The position numbers and the translations under genes are program-made. Below, in pieces: positions 36,618 to 45,503 of a stretch of 64,000 nucleotides of DNA; positions within the stretch are counted from its first letter, which is position 1; the number at the start of each line of letters is the position of its first letter. The stretch is from Bacillus sp. FJAT-28004 (GTDB lineage: Bacteria; Bacillota; Bacilli; Paenibacillales; Paenibacillaceae). A model generated the notes under the pieces. That model saw nothing but the letters and a program-made list of their open reading frames with translations. It was not told where the DNA came from and made no database searches. The stretch is taken from positions 5,002,665 to 5,066,664 of the forward strand of contig NZ_LGHP01000001.1 in assembly GCF_001280845.1 (NCBI RefSeq). The letters are read 5' to 3'.

Positions 36618-37450
36618 TATCCGGCATCCTTCGTTTTTCTAGCGGTGCTCTTCCGTTTTTTTGGAGCAGCTGGCGGTACTTTGGCCGCTTCAAGGGAAGC
36701 TTGCAGCGCAGCCATCAAGTCAATTACATTTGTACGGCCAGCAGCTGGAGCTGAAACCATGTCGACGCTTTCACCCGCCATTTTATGCTGAATGGCCTCA
36801 AGCATGGCTGCCCGGTAATCGTCGGTATATTTCTCGGGATGAAATGGTTCGGACAGCTGCTCAATGAGCTGTTTGGCCATTTGCAGCTCCTTCTCATTGA
36901 CATTCGCGAGCTCAGGAAGGTTAGGGACTTCCGTTAGTGGTCGAATTTCATCGGGATAATGCATCGTCTCCATGCATAAACAATTTCCGACGGCTCGAAT
37001 GGCCGCCAAGCTGCTTTTGCTTCGAATCGATATTTTGGCAATACCGATTTTACCTGTTTGTTTGATTGCCTCAAGCAGCAGCGTATAGGCCCCAGCCCCT
37101 GACATGTCAGGGGAGAGGTAATAAGCTTTTTGATAATACAGAGGGTCAATATCCGTTAAGTCTACAAAGTCGAGAATTTGAATAACCCTTGCAGATTCTG
37201 GCTTTAAGGCTTCAATCTCCTCTTCGTTAAAGAGAATAAATTTGTCTTTCTCGTATTCAAACCCTTTGGCTATATCCTCAGGTTTAACGGCTTCCTCGCA
37301 GTGTGGACAAGTTTTAACATACGAGATAGGCATGCCGCAAACTTTATGTATTTGGCGAAAATGTACATCCTTGTCTTCTGTTGCCGTAAACATTTTCACT
37401 GGCACATGAACCAATCCAAAGCTAATCGCACCCTTCCAAACTGTATGCAT
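36617..37450 (-). CDS. ku: Ku, non-homologous end-joining DNA-end binding protein
   Basis: A 277-residue bacterial Ku homodimer subunit that rings broken DNA ends and recruits the ligase. The start MHTVWKGAISFGLVHVPVKM is diagnostic. A CPHC (His-Cys-type) element at about 47-50, the beta-barrel core KPESARVIQILDFV and a Lys/Arg-rich C-terminal tail for DNA threading are present. The site GGTGGGG precedes the ATG on the minus strand. A sigma-G-like promoter upstream suggests expression in the forespore, as for ku of Bacillus subtilis. Confidence 0.95.
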   Translation of the reverse strand: MHTVWKGAISFGLVHVPVKMFTATEDKDVHFRQIHKVCGMPISYVKTCPHCEEAVKPEDIAKGFEYEKDKFILFNEEEIEALKPESARVIQILDFVDLTDIDPLYYQKAYYLSPDMSGAGAYTLLLEAIKQTGKIGIAKISIRSKSSLAAIRAVGNCLCMETMHYPDEIRPLTEVPNLPELANVNEKELQMAKQLIEQLSEPFHPEKYTDDYRAAMLEAIQHKMAGESVDMVSAPAAGRTNVIDLMAALQASLEAAKVPPAAPKKRKSTARKTKDAG

Positions 37451-37478
37451 ACAATCCCCACCCTGCTTTTTTTTTCAA

Positions 37479-37507
37479 TAGGATGCTCGCGTTTGGTTAA
37501 AGTATAC
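37479..37507 (-). promoter_or_regulatory. Sigma-G-like promoter of ku-ligD
   Basis: Read on the minus strand, GTATA (37507-37503) and CATCCTA (37485-37479) are 17 bp apart, matching the GHATR and CATNHTA elements of forespore sigma-G promoters with near-ideal spacing. Confidence 0.5.
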
Positions 37508-37545
37508 GAGGAATGGACAATCTCACCGTATCAAGCGGAAAGTAA

Positions 37546-37586
37546 AGAGACCCTCCACAAGCTCATTTGATCTTGTGAAAGGTCTC
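37546..37586 (-). terminator. Probable terminator of the coiled-coil gene
   Basis: Stem AGAGACC...CACAAG / CTTGTG...GGTCTC with a 10-nt loop lies just after the stop of the minus-strand gene at 37597. Its T tract on the minus strand is modest (TTTACTTT). Confidence 0.55.
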
Positions 37587-37596
37587 GCAACTGAAG

Positions 37597-37905
37597 TTAT
37601 TTATTGTTGTTTTGCTCGTTTTTTGCAAGCTGCTGCCGCAGCTCAGCATTTTTTGCGGTCAATTGTTTAGCTATAGCCGTCTGCGAAGCTTCAATTCTGG
37701 CTACTTCTTCGTTTAATTTCGTAATTTGAGTCATCTTGCTGCTAAGATCGGTGGGGGAAGAGCTCATTTTGATGTTTTTTTGCAGCTGTTTTATTTTAGA
37801 GAGAGCTTTCTCTTTTTTGCTTTTATCATTGCTGGCTTGCTTTTGCATTTCAGCGATTTCTCTTTTTAAGCGGCTGATAATGGATGTGGTGAAGCTAATG
37901 GACAT
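37597..37905 (-). CDS. Small coiled-coil protein of unknown function
   Basis: A 102-residue, charged, cytoplasmic protein predicted to be almost entirely alpha-helical. Heptad-like spacing of Leu/Ile/Met runs through two blocks (about 8-45 and 58-95) separated by the Ser-rich turn KMSSSPTDLSS, suggesting a helical hairpin. I do not recognise the family. The gene is monocistronic, with hairpins on both sides, and its neighbours give no functional clue. Confidence 0.6.
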   Translation of the reverse strand: MSISFTTSIISRLKREIAEMQKQASNDKSKKEKALSKIKQLQKNIKMSSSPTDLSSKMTQITKLNEEVARIEASQTAIAKQLTAKNAELRQQLAKNEQNNNK

Positions 37906-37979
37906 AAAGGCACCTCATAATCGTATAGTGTTGCATCGCCCCATTTTACTATAAATCGCTCGTTTAAGCGAGAAAGAAA

Positions 37980-38021
37980 GACCCGGAAGAATGACACCTT
38001 AAATCAAGGTGCTCTCCCGGG
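37980..38021 (-). terminator. Probable terminator of the small membrane protein gene
   Basis: The nested stem ACCCGG...CACCTT / AAGGTG...CCGGGT lies 37 bp beyond the stop of the minus-strand gene at 38058 and is followed on that strand by a T-rich stretch (CTTTCTTTCT). Confidence 0.6.
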
Positions 38022-38057
38022 TGTCCGTTCGTGCAAACGGTTTAGGCTGCTGCTCGT

Positions 38058-38282
38058 TTATTGATTGAGATCTTGTTTTTGCTCCGGACTGTTCGTTCTG
38101 TTCTTGCGATCGGTCGGTCTAAAAAATCGTCCTAGAAGCATAAATAATGGCGAGGTTTCGAGTTCGACAAGATTGAGCATCTCCGCCCAGTTGAAAATGA
38201 CCAGAAACGGCAGTAATCCAATTGCCAGTATGCCGAATAGCAGTCCGATGGAAACATTTCGAAGCATTTGGCCAAGTGTCAT
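38058..38282 (-). CDS. Small membrane protein of unknown function
   Basis: A 74-residue protein with a hydrophobic segment at about 8-32, a short amphipathic stretch and a polar, basic C-terminal tail (RPTDRKNRTNS). The minus-strand site GGAGATGA precedes the ATG at good distance, which supports it as real. It lies divergent from the YesM-type kinase. A longer plus-strand reading of the kinase gene would run through it, but that extension is not needed. I do not recognise a family. Confidence 0.55.
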   Translation of the reverse strand: MTLGQMLRNVSIGLLFGILAIGLLPFLVIFNWAEMLNLVELETSPLFMLLGRFFRPTDRKNRTNSPEQKQDLNQ

Positions 38283-38386
38283 GCTCTCATCTCCAATCTT
38301 GCAGATTCTCTCACCTTTACATTATATGCCCCTTCCGAGGCGCCATTCAACCTCTTCATCCAACTGCCTATTATTAAGGAGCATAC

Positions 38387-38416
38387 TTGTGCCAGCAAAT
38401 CATACTGAAGTATTAT
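38387..38416 (+). promoter_or_regulatory. Putative promoter of the two-component operon
   Basis: TTGTGC (38387-38392) and TATTAT (38411-38416) are 18 bp apart, about 75 bp before the chosen kinase start. Confidence 0.35.
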
Positions 38417-38490
38417 TAAACCTTGTACCCCAAATCGTGATCTCCGATCAACCTTTAAAGCAGCGATCATTCACGGGAAAGGAGCTTATT

Positions 38491-40308
38491 TTGAAGGCTA
38501 AAAGCTTATACCGCAACTATGTCAAAAACAATCTTTTCATGAAAATGATTCTGTTGTTCGCATTTATTACAACCGTGACTATCGTAACTTTTTCGTATTT
38601 TATGTTTAATGTCATGTCAGAATCGATTGTACGCAATGAGCTTGAAAATCAGAAAAAAGCGATCGATAGCGTAAATAGCTACATGACACGTAAATATGAA
38701 TCGGTGCAGTCCATCATACTCGATGTATATAGGAATGAAGCTTTATCGCTCCATCTCTCCTACTTTCTTCAAAATCCCTTCGAGGATTACATCAATTATC
38801 AATTGGATCAATACGGCTCTTCTGTCAACATCGATATGCCGAAGGGGCTGGATTATTTTGAAAATAAGGTTGAAAATGATTCCGATATCGAGAACCTGCT
38901 GTTATACAGCTCGGAGAAACAGTTTTTGTACGCTTACAAGCAGGGGCATGTAACCCGGTTAATATCTACGAATGCCACGCATTCCTATATCCCTGATGCC
39001 ATGGCGATAGAGGGGAATAAGGTATCGTTGCCCAGCGCCTGGGTACGAACGGCAATTGATCAACAGGAACCAAAGCTATACGCGATACGTGTACCGATTA
39101 CGGACAAAAATACGTTAAAAAACTTGGGGCAGCTGCTCGTTTACTTCAATTCAGAACAGATTCACAAAGCACTGGAGAGCTATAAGGAGCAATTAAAGGG
39201 CTATATTCTTGTACTCGGACCAACAGGAGAAGTTCTCTTCGACTCCTCAGACAACTATTACGGCAAACGTTATCCCTATATCGATAAAATCGATTCCCTG
39301 AATGACACAGTGATGCTTGATCAGGAATCTTATGTAAAGATGTCCACTCAAACCGAAGCGGGTTATACGGTAGTTGGAGTAGCGCCGAAGGCAGAGGTTG
39401 CTGCTGCGTATCAAGGGCTGAAGCAAACCATTATTTTGATTAGTGTGATTTGTATCATTATGGTGCTGCTCGTGCCGACCTTGGTCGTCATTAATTTTGC
39501 GAAACGAACGAATAAGATAATAAGGTTCATGCGCAAGGTCGAGAGTGGCGATTTGTCAGCGCGCATCCAAGACGAGAAAGAAGACGAGCTTGGGCAAATT
39601 TCCAGAAGCTTTAACGATATGCTCGGCGAGTTAACCAAGCACATCGACCGGGTATATAAAGCGGAGATTAAGCAAAAGCATACAGAGCTTGCTGCATTGC
39701 AGGCAAGAGTAAATCCACATTTCTTATACAATACGCTCGAAGTTATTCGGATGCGGGCTGTATCGCAGGGAGCGAAGGACGTAGGCGAAATGATTTATAG
39801 CTTATCGGTGTTATTCAAAAGCTTCGTGCAGCCAAAAGGTGAAAATACGCTCAAGGATGAGCTTGAGACTTCGCGTCTCTATTTGGAGCTGTTTCGGATT
39901 CGTTATAAGGACAAGCTTTCTTACGAAATCATTTGTGATGAGAGCTTGGCAAGTAAAAATATCATGCGAATGGCGCTGCAGCCGATTATTGAAAATTACG
40001 TCGTGCATGGTCTAGAGGCTCGAAGACCGGATAATCGAGTAACGATAACTGTCCGGCAGGTAGAGGATCACATACAAATTCAGGTGGAGGATAATGGAAG
40101 CGGAATTGAGCCTGAACGACTGGAGTGGATTCGTGAGTCGATGGACACTCTGGAGGAAAGCGGCGATTCCTTTGGTCTTCGCAGCGTACACGAGAGACTA
40201 AAGCTGCTGTACGGACCGGAATACGGCGTCCAAATTAACAGCGCACTAGGCGTCGGAACGATTGTAACGATCGAATTCCCGGTGCAAGAGGAGGTACAGC
40301 ATGTATAG
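38491..40308 (+). CDS. YesM-type sensor histidine kinase
   Basis: A 605-residue membrane kinase. The TTG at 38491 is chosen because GGAAAGGAG lies six bases upstream and the protein then begins with a short tail and TM1 (about 14-36). A longer reading from 38065 would add about 140 implausible residues over an opposite gene. An extracellular Cache-like sensor (40-300), TM2, HAMP (VESGDLSARI) and the His_kinase block NPHFLYNTLE with phospho-acceptor His410 follow, then HATPase motifs ENYVVHG and DNGSGI. It forms a pair with the overlapping response regulator and likely senses glycan capture. Confidence 0.9.
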   Translation: MKAKSLYRNYVKNNLFMKMILLFAFITTVTIVTFSYFMFNVMSESIVRNELENQKKAIDSVNSYMTRKYESVQSIILDVYRNEALSLHLSYFLQNPFEDYINYQLDQYGSSVNIDMPKGLDYFENKVENDSDIENLLLYSSEKQFLYAYKQGHVTRLISTNATHSYIPDAMAIEGNKVSLPSAWVRTAIDQQEPKLYAIRVPITDKNTLKNLGQLLVYFNSEQIHKALESYKEQLKGYILVLGPTGEVLFDSSDNYYGKRYPYIDKIDSLNDTVMLDQESYVKMSTQTEAGYTVVGVAPKAEVAAAYQGLKQTIILISVICIIMVLLVPTLVVINFAKRTNKIIRFMRKVESGDLSARIQDEKEDELGQISRSFNDMLGELTKHIDRVYKAEIKQKHTELAALQARVNPHFLYNTLEVIRMRAVSQGAKDVGEMIYSLSVLFKSFVQPKGENTLKDELETSRLYLELFRIRYKDKLSYEIICDESLASKNIMRMALQPIIENYVVHGLEARRPDNRVTITVRQVEDHIQIQVEDNGSGIEPERLEWIRESMDTLEESGDSFGLRSVHERLKLLYGPEYGVQINSALGVGTIVTIEFPVQEEVQHV

Positions 40309-41821
40309 AGTATTTCTCGTAGATGACGAGCCATTTATCATTGAAGGCTTGTACGATATTATCGATTGGTCAGCCTTTGGCCTTGAAATTGTAGGTTCAG
40401 CGGAAAATGGCCAAGATGCTCTTGAAGCTTTAAAGGAGTCATCGGCAGATATCTTATTGACGGATATTTCAATGCCCGTGATGGACGGCTTAACCTTAAT
40501 TCGTGAAGCACGACAATTTCGGCCGGATTTGAAGGTCATTATTTTGAGCGGCTTCAACGAATTTGACTATATTAAGTCCGGGCTGAAGCTTGGTGTAGAA
40601 AACTATTTGCTTAAGCCGATTAATATCGACGAGCTGCAGGAGACGCTGGCTAATACGATCGACAAATTGAATACGACAAGACCGGACCGATTATTTAGTG
40701 ATTATGATATTCGCATTCTTAGGGATAATATATTGTATCGCTGGTTAACCGGACGCATTGCGCCGAATGAGCTGATCGAACGAACGGATATGCTGGAAAT
40801 TCGGTTAGATGCTCCTTATCTTGTTACCGCGATTATTCGGACCGAAAGTCAGTTCGAGCCCTCCTATGAGGCAGTACAGCGGCTTGCCATGGAAGATCCG
40901 TCGATGCTGCCGTTTGTGGACATTGATGGTGATTTGGTTATCGTATTTATGCTGGAGGACAAAGAACTGGGTAAGGAAAAAGCGATGAGCACGCTTGAAA
41001 ACATGCAAAAAAGGTTCGCCCCGAGCCCCATGCGAATTTCACTGGGCAGTGTGGAGGCGGTAGGCGAGGGGGCGCCGCAGAGCTATGCCCATGCGAAAAA
41101 GGCCCAAGAATATTTCCTGCTGTCTGACGAACCAGCTATATTGGACTACAGCTCACTGTCGGAGAAGAACAGCATTGAGAATGTAACGCCGCAACCGCTT
41201 AATTGGTCTTTATTCTCGAAACTGATTAAGGCTAAGGATCTAGAGCAGCTTCATGCGGCAATCGATGCTGAATTTGAGCATTATCAGACGCTGGATGGTG
41301 TAACACCGGAGTATATTCAAAGTATGGCAATCGAGATGATGATACGGTTCAAAATGGAGCTCAAAGAAATTAAGCAAGCGGATCAGCCTGAGCTTTTCAA
41401 AGCGGGCTTCACGCAAATCATGCAGGCTGAGACAATTGAAGGTCTAGCCGCGGTCGTCAAAGAAGCAGCCACATTAACGGTGGATTCACTTATGCGCGAC
41501 GTGAAGAGCCCGATCATTCAGTTGCTGCTAGGCTATGTGCATGAGAACTATGCGCAGGCGCTGTCGCTGAAATCGCTTAGCCAGCAATACAACATTCATC
41601 CTGTTTATCTCGGACATTTGTTTCAGAAGGAGACGAACGAAACCTTTACCGAGTACATAAACAAATATCGAATTGGCAAGGCTAAGGAAATGTTGAAGGA
41701 AACGCAGCTGAAGGTGCAGGAAATTGCGCTTCAGGTTGGCTACTGGGAGACCGGCTATTTCTACAAGCAATTTAAGAAATATGTTGGCATTTCACCTACT
41801 GATTACAAAGGACTACTCTAA
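40301..41821 (+). CDS. YesN-type AraC response regulator
   Basis: A 506-residue regulator overlapping the kinase gene by eight bases. The receiver domain (1-120) has DDE (8-10), phospho-acceptor Asp55 (LLTDISMP) and the LKP lysine. A middle region of about 260 residues follows, then two AraC HTH units (HPVYLGHLFQKETN and WETGYFYKQFKKYVG). YesN proteins activate adjacent CUT1 importer operons, here the one starting at 42017, whose upstream region carries spaced direct repeats. Confidence 0.92.
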   Translation: MYRVFLVDDEPFIIEGLYDIIDWSAFGLEIVGSAENGQDALEALKESSADILLTDISMPVMDGLTLIREARQFRPDLKVIILSGFNEFDYIKSGLKLGVENYLLKPINIDELQETLANTIDKLNTTRPDRLFSDYDIRILRDNILYRWLTGRIAPNELIERTDMLEIRLDAPYLVTAIIRTESQFEPSYEAVQRLAMEDPSMLPFVDIDGDLVIVFMLEDKELGKEKAMSTLENMQKRFAPSPMRISLGSVEAVGEGAPQSYAHAKKAQEYFLLSDEPAILDYSSLSEKNSIENVTPQPLNWSLFSKLIKAKDLEQLHAAIDAEFEHYQTLDGVTPEYIQSMAIEMMIRFKMELKEIKQADQPELFKAGFTQIMQAETIEGLAAVVKEAATLTVDSLMRDVKSPIIQLLLGYVHENYAQALSLKSLSQQYNIHPVYLGHLFQKETNETFTEYINKYRIGKAKEMLKETQLKVQEIALQVGYWETGYFYKQFKKYVGISPTDYKGLL

Positions 41822-41850
41822 TGCATGATAGAGAAGTCCTTTCTTTCTTT
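41807..41850 (+). terminator. Terminator overlapping the response regulator stop
   Basis: Stem AAAGGACT-CTCTA / TAGAG-AGTCCTTT with an 8-nt loop, then CTTTCTTT. The left arm includes the last codons and the TAA stop. Confidence 0.7.
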
Positions 41851-41877
41851 AATTTGTACACCATACCTTTAATTTGT
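41847..41877. promoter_or_regulatory. Direct repeats, candidate YesN binding site
   Basis: CTTTAATTTGT occurs at 41847-41857 and 41867-41877, a spacing of 20 bp or about two helical turns, directly before the second importer operon. AraC-type regulators bind such tandem repeats. A TTGAAA at 41885 could be the -35 it activates. Confidence 0.5.
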
Positions 41878-41955
41878 TCCCTATTTGAAAACCGTTACAT
41901 CCGTTATTTTTAAGTTAGCCCTAAAACGCATCGCGAATAAAGGGCAGAGCAGTAA

Positions 41956-41969
41956 AGAAAGCGTATGCT
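41956..41969 (+). promoter_or_regulatory. Weak cre-like site
   Basis: AGAAAGCGTATGCT has two mismatches to the consensus TGWAARCGYTWNCW, in the leader of the second importer operon. Weaker than the three sites near 21 kb. Confidence 0.25.
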
Positions 41970-42016
41970 TATGCAATTGATTTGAGCTTCGCAACAAGAC
42001 ATAGGGAGGACTTACA

Positions 42017-43483
42017 ATGAGTAGAAACAAAAAAAGATTTATGCCGGCGCTCGCGCTGATGCTGGTCATGTCAATCGTGCTTAGCGCCTGCGGAGGAAGT
42101 AAAAATGAAGGTGAAGGCACTGCTGAGAAACCAGTAGAGCTGCTCTGGTACACGATTGGTACACCTCAAAAAGATGTGGACAAGGTTATGCAGGAAGTTA
42201 GTAAATATACAGCTGAGAAAATCGGCGTTACAGTCAAAATGAGCATGATTGACTGGGGCGATTACTCACAAAAGCTGCAAGTTATGACAGCTTCCGGTGA
42301 AGCAGTAGACATTATGTTTACGTCTTCATGGGCGTTCGACTACGTGCAGAACGCTAGAAAAGGCGCGTTCATGCAAATCGATGATTTGCTGAAATCGCAC
42401 GGTCAAGGCATTGTTGATACACTAGATCCTGCTTTCCTTGAAGGCTCCAAAATTGATGGCCATAACTACGGTATCCCGGCTAACAAAGAGCTGCCTGCAC
42501 AAGAGGTATGGCGCTTCAACAAGCAGTTTGTAGATAAGTACAAGCTGGACATTTCAAAAGTGAATACGCTTGAGAGCCTTGAGCCGTTGCTAAAAACGAT
42601 CAAAGAAAACGAGCAAGGTGTATATCCTTTCGCTGTTGATAAAAACCAAATGCCTTACGTGCCATACGACTATGTGATCGAGAAGCTTCCAATGGCAGTT
42701 TCCCTCGATACGAAGGATTACAAACTTGTTAACGTTCTAGATACACCAGAAATGAAACAAGCTTTGAATACGATGCACAAATATTACAAAGCAGGCTACA
42801 TCCCTACAGAAGCAGCTACGATGGATTCGATGACAGATGTTCAAACGACTGGCAAATGGTTCTCAGACCGTGCGACAACTCAGCCTTTTGCTGATAACCT
42901 ATGGTCTGCAAGCTACGGCTATCCAGTTGTTTCGACTCCTGCAAGCGATGCACTTATTTACAACTGGTCTGTTATGGGCTCGATGCAAGCGATTTCGGCT
43001 AACTCGAAATATCCGGAAAAAGCGATGGAATTCCTCAACCTGCTTAACACAGACCCTGTGCTTCGCAATATGATTGATTCCGGTATCGAGGGCGTTCACT
43101 ACAAGAAAACAGGCGACAACGTCATGGAAAACCTTGATGAGTCGAAAAACTACGACATGCCAACATTCTCACTGGGCAATGTAATGCTTACGTACTTGAA
43201 TACAACAGATCCTACGAACAAGTGGGAAGAGTTCAAGAAGTTTAACGATGCAGGAACACCAGCACCTCTTCTTGGCTTCAACTTCGATCCGTCGAAAGTA
43301 ACGACTGAAATTGCTTCCGTACAAAACGTAAGAGAAGAGTTTTGGGCACCGCTTATGACAGGAACAGTTGATCCTGAGACTTACATCAAACGTGCGAATG
43401 AGAAATTTAAAGCAGCTGGCCTTGATAAAATCATGGCTGAAGCACAACGTCAGCTTGACGAGTGGAAAGCGGCGAACAAGTAA
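42017..43483 (+). CDS. Extracellular sugar-binding lipoprotein of the second CUT1 importer
   Basis: A 488-residue solute-binding protein. AGGGAGGA precedes the ATG. The signal peptide ends in lipobox VLSACGG (Cys25). A DUF3502-type C-terminal half, common in Paenibacillus oligosaccharide importers, is suggested by the block GFNFDPSKVTTEIASVQNV. It is the first gene of the mannosidase operon and probably captures mannosylated oligosaccharides. A strong hairpin after the stop may raise its level over the permeases. Confidence 0.9.
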   Translation: MSRNKKRFMPALALMLVMSIVLSACGGSKNEGEGTAEKPVELLWYTIGTPQKDVDKVMQEVSKYTAEKIGVTVKMSMIDWGDYSQKLQVMTASGEAVDIMFTSSWAFDYVQNARKGAFMQIDDLLKSHGQGIVDTLDPAFLEGSKIDGHNYGIPANKELPAQEVWRFNKQFVDKYKLDISKVNTLESLEPLLKTIKENEQGVYPFAVDKNQMPYVPYDYVIEKLPMAVSLDTKDYKLVNVLDTPEMKQALNTMHKYYKAGYIPTEAATMDSMTDVQTTGKWFSDRATTQPFADNLWSASYGYPVVSTPASDALIYNWSVMGSMQAISANSKYPEKAMEFLNLLNTDPVLRNMIDSGIEGVHYKKTGDNVMENLDESKNYDMPTFSLGNVMLTYLNTTDPTNKWEEFKKFNDAGTPAPLLGFNFDPSKVTTEIASVQNVREEFWAPLMTGTVDPETYIKRANEKFKAAGLDKIMAEAQRQLDEWKAANK

Positions 43484-43492
43484 ACATGCGGG

Positions 43493-43529
43493 AGGTATGA
43501 AGCGAATCCACAGTATTCGTTTCATACCT
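43493..43529 (+). repeat. Intercistronic stem-loop after the binding-protein gene
   Basis: A 15-bp stem (43493-43507 with 43515-43529) containing one mismatch, with a 7-nt loop and no long T run. Placed between binding protein and permease, it probably protects the upstream mRNA or causes partial termination. Confidence 0.65.
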
Positions 43530-43563
43530 TTCCTCATTAATCTGACAACTGAGAGGTGATCAC

Positions 43564-44502
43564 GTGGGAGCCATAGGACGGTTTTTTAAAGATATTAATA
43601 AAAATAAAGCGATGTTGATTATGGTGCTGCCAGCAACAATCTGGTTCATCTTCTTCTCTTACTTGCCGATGGCCGGTATGGTTATTGCGTTTAAGGAGTA
43701 TAGGTACAGCCGGGATGGGTTTCTTGCCAGCATTATCGAGAGCAAGTGGGTAGGCCTGCAAAACTTCAAATTTCTATTCAGCACCAATGATGCTTATATC
43801 ATTACTCGCAATACCGTCGTTTATAACATCTTCTTTATCGTGCTTGGACTAGTCATTGCCGTTGCAATGGCGATTATGCTGGCAGAGATTACGAACAAGA
43901 AATTAGCAAAAGTTTATCAAACGGGTATGTTTCTTCCATACTTCCTGTCATGGGTTATCGTCGGTTATTTCGTATTCAGCTTCCTGAGCTTGGATAAAGG
44001 CGTTGTGAACCAAGTGTTCAACTGGTTCGGCATCGATCCGATTAACTGGTACTCTGATCCCACCTATTGGCCGATTATTATCGTCGTCGTGTTTCTTTGG
44101 AAATCAGTCGGCTACAACAGTGTCATCTATTTGGCAGCCATCATGGGTATTGATAAATCCCTTTATGAAGCGGCAATGATCGATGGCGCAAATAAATGGC
44201 AGCAAATTCGCAGCATTACGATCCCAATGCTTACACCGCTCATTACGATACTGACGCTGCTTGCAATTGGTAAAATATTCTATGCGGATTTCGGTCTGTT
44301 CTATCAAGTGCCAAGGGACTCGGGAACACTCTACAGCGTAACGAATGTTATCGATACTTATGTGTATCGCGGATTGAAATCAACTGGTGAAATCGGCATG
44401 AGTACAGCAGCAGGCTTGTATCAGTCGATCATTGGATTTGTACTCGTTATTACATCGAACGGAATTGTTCGTAAATTCAATAAAGACAATGCTTTGTTCT
44501 AG
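43564..44502 (+). CDS. CUT1 ABC sugar importer permease, LplB-like (second system)
   Basis: A 312-residue permease with six TMs. The GTG start follows GAGAGGTGA at close distance. YLPMAGMVIAFKEYRYS at the N-terminus and the EAA loop EAAMIDGANKWQQIRSITIPML are typical of LplB proteins. It pairs with the permease at 44554. Again no ATPase gene is present nearby, so a shared MsmX-like ATPase is expected. Confidence 0.92.
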   Translation: MGAIGRFFKDINKNKAMLIMVLPATIWFIFFSYLPMAGMVIAFKEYRYSRDGFLASIIESKWVGLQNFKFLFSTNDAYIITRNTVVYNIFFIVLGLVIAVAMAIMLAEITNKKLAKVYQTGMFLPYFLSWVIVGYFVFSFLSLDKGVVNQVFNWFGIDPINWYSDPTYWPIIIVVVFLWKSVGYNSVIYLAAIMGIDKSLYEAAMIDGANKWQQIRSITIPMLTPLITILTLLAIGKIFYADFGLFYQVPRDSGTLYSVTNVIDTYVYRGLKSTGEIGMSTAAGLYQSIIGFVLVITSNGIVRKFNKDNALF

Positions 44503-44534
44503 TCTAAAAGGCTTTACTGCTAGAACAAGCATTG
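44487..44534. repeat. Inverted repeat between the two permease genes
   Basis: CAATGCTTTGTTCTAG (44487-44502) and CTAGAACAAGCATTG (44520-44534) are complementary apart from one bulged base. The left arm contains the stop codon of the first permease. No T run follows, so mRNA processing or stability is likelier than termination. Confidence 0.6.
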
Positions 44535-44553
44535 CGCAGGGAGGAAAACCGCT

Positions 44554-45471
44554 ATGTCCGCTCAAACGACGAAAACCCGCGACTTTCATAGGTTGTCGCC
44601 CATTTGGAATATAGGATTCCATTCCGTGGCTGGTATTTTTGCATTGTTATGTGTATTTCCTTTTTTATTCGTCACCATTATCTCGTTTACGGATGAGGCG
44701 ACGCTAGCTAAAAACGGCTATTCGCTTTTTCCTGAAAAATGGAGTTTTGAGGCTTATACCTATTTATTCAAAGCGGGGGATCAACTGCTTCGCTCTTATG
44801 GGGTAACGATAGCTGTTACCGTTATTGGTACTGTGATTGGTGTAGCATGTACGGCGCTTTTCGCTTATGCAATCTCACGTAAAAGTTTCAAATATCGTGG
44901 TTTCTTCGCATTTTTCGCATTTTTCACGATGCTATTTAACGGTGGTCTTGTGCCGTCTTATATTGTAGTCACACAATTGCTTGGACTTAAAGATTCAATT
45001 TGGGCGCTCATCTTGCCGCTTGCGGTCAACGCCTTTTACATTATGATCCTGCGGACATTCTTCTCGACAATGGTACCGGATGCTATTATAGAATCAGGCA
45101 AAATCGATGGTGCGGGAGAGTTTGGCACCTTCTTCAAGCTTGTGCTGCCTTTGTCGCTGCCAGGTCTCGCAACCATTGCTTTGTTCAGTACACTCGGCTA
45201 TTGGAACGATTGGTTTAATGCCTTGTTGTACATTAACACGCCGAATTTAGTGCCGCTTCAGTCGATGCTGATGCGGATCGAAAATAGTATGCAATTCATT
45301 ATGCAAAACTCGCAAAATGCGTCGATCAGCACAGGTTTGCTGCAGTCGATGCCGCAGGATACGTCGCGTATGGCGATGGTGGTGCTGGCAACGGGTCCAA
45401 TCGTATTCGCTTATCCGTTCTTCCAAAGATATTTCATTCAAGGCTTGACAGTTGGTGCTGTTAAGGAGTAA
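44554..45471 (+). CDS. CUT1 ABC sugar importer permease, YtcP-like (second system)
   Basis: A 305-residue permease with six TMs, start supported by GGGAGGAAAA. The EAA-like loop reads AIIESGKIDGAGEFGTFFKLVLPL, and the C-terminus PFFQRYFIQGLTVGAVKE marks the YtcP group. It is co-transcribed with the glycosidase genes that follow, linking transport with mannoside cleavage. Confidence 0.92.
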   Translation: MSAQTTKTRDFHRLSPIWNIGFHSVAGIFALLCVFPFLFVTIISFTDEATLAKNGYSLFPEKWSFEAYTYLFKAGDQLLRSYGVTIAVTVIGTVIGVACTALFAYAISRKSFKYRGFFAFFAFFTMLFNGGLVPSYIVVTQLLGLKDSIWALILPLAVNAFYIMILRTFFSTMVPDAIIESGKIDGAGEFGTFFKLVLPLSLPGLATIALFSTLGYWNDWFNALLYINTPNLVPLQSMLMRIENSMQFIMQNSQNASISTGLLQSMPQDTSRMAMVVLATGPIVFAYPFFQRYFIQGLTVGAVKE

Positions 45472-45503
45472 TTACGAATCTTTTTCCTAAAGGAGCAAAT
45501 ACA

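Noticed and set aside
38065..38490. N-terminal extension of the YesM kinase
   Set aside because: It would add about 140 low-complexity residues across an opposite gene. The TTG at 38491 has a strong ribosome site and gives a normal kinase start.
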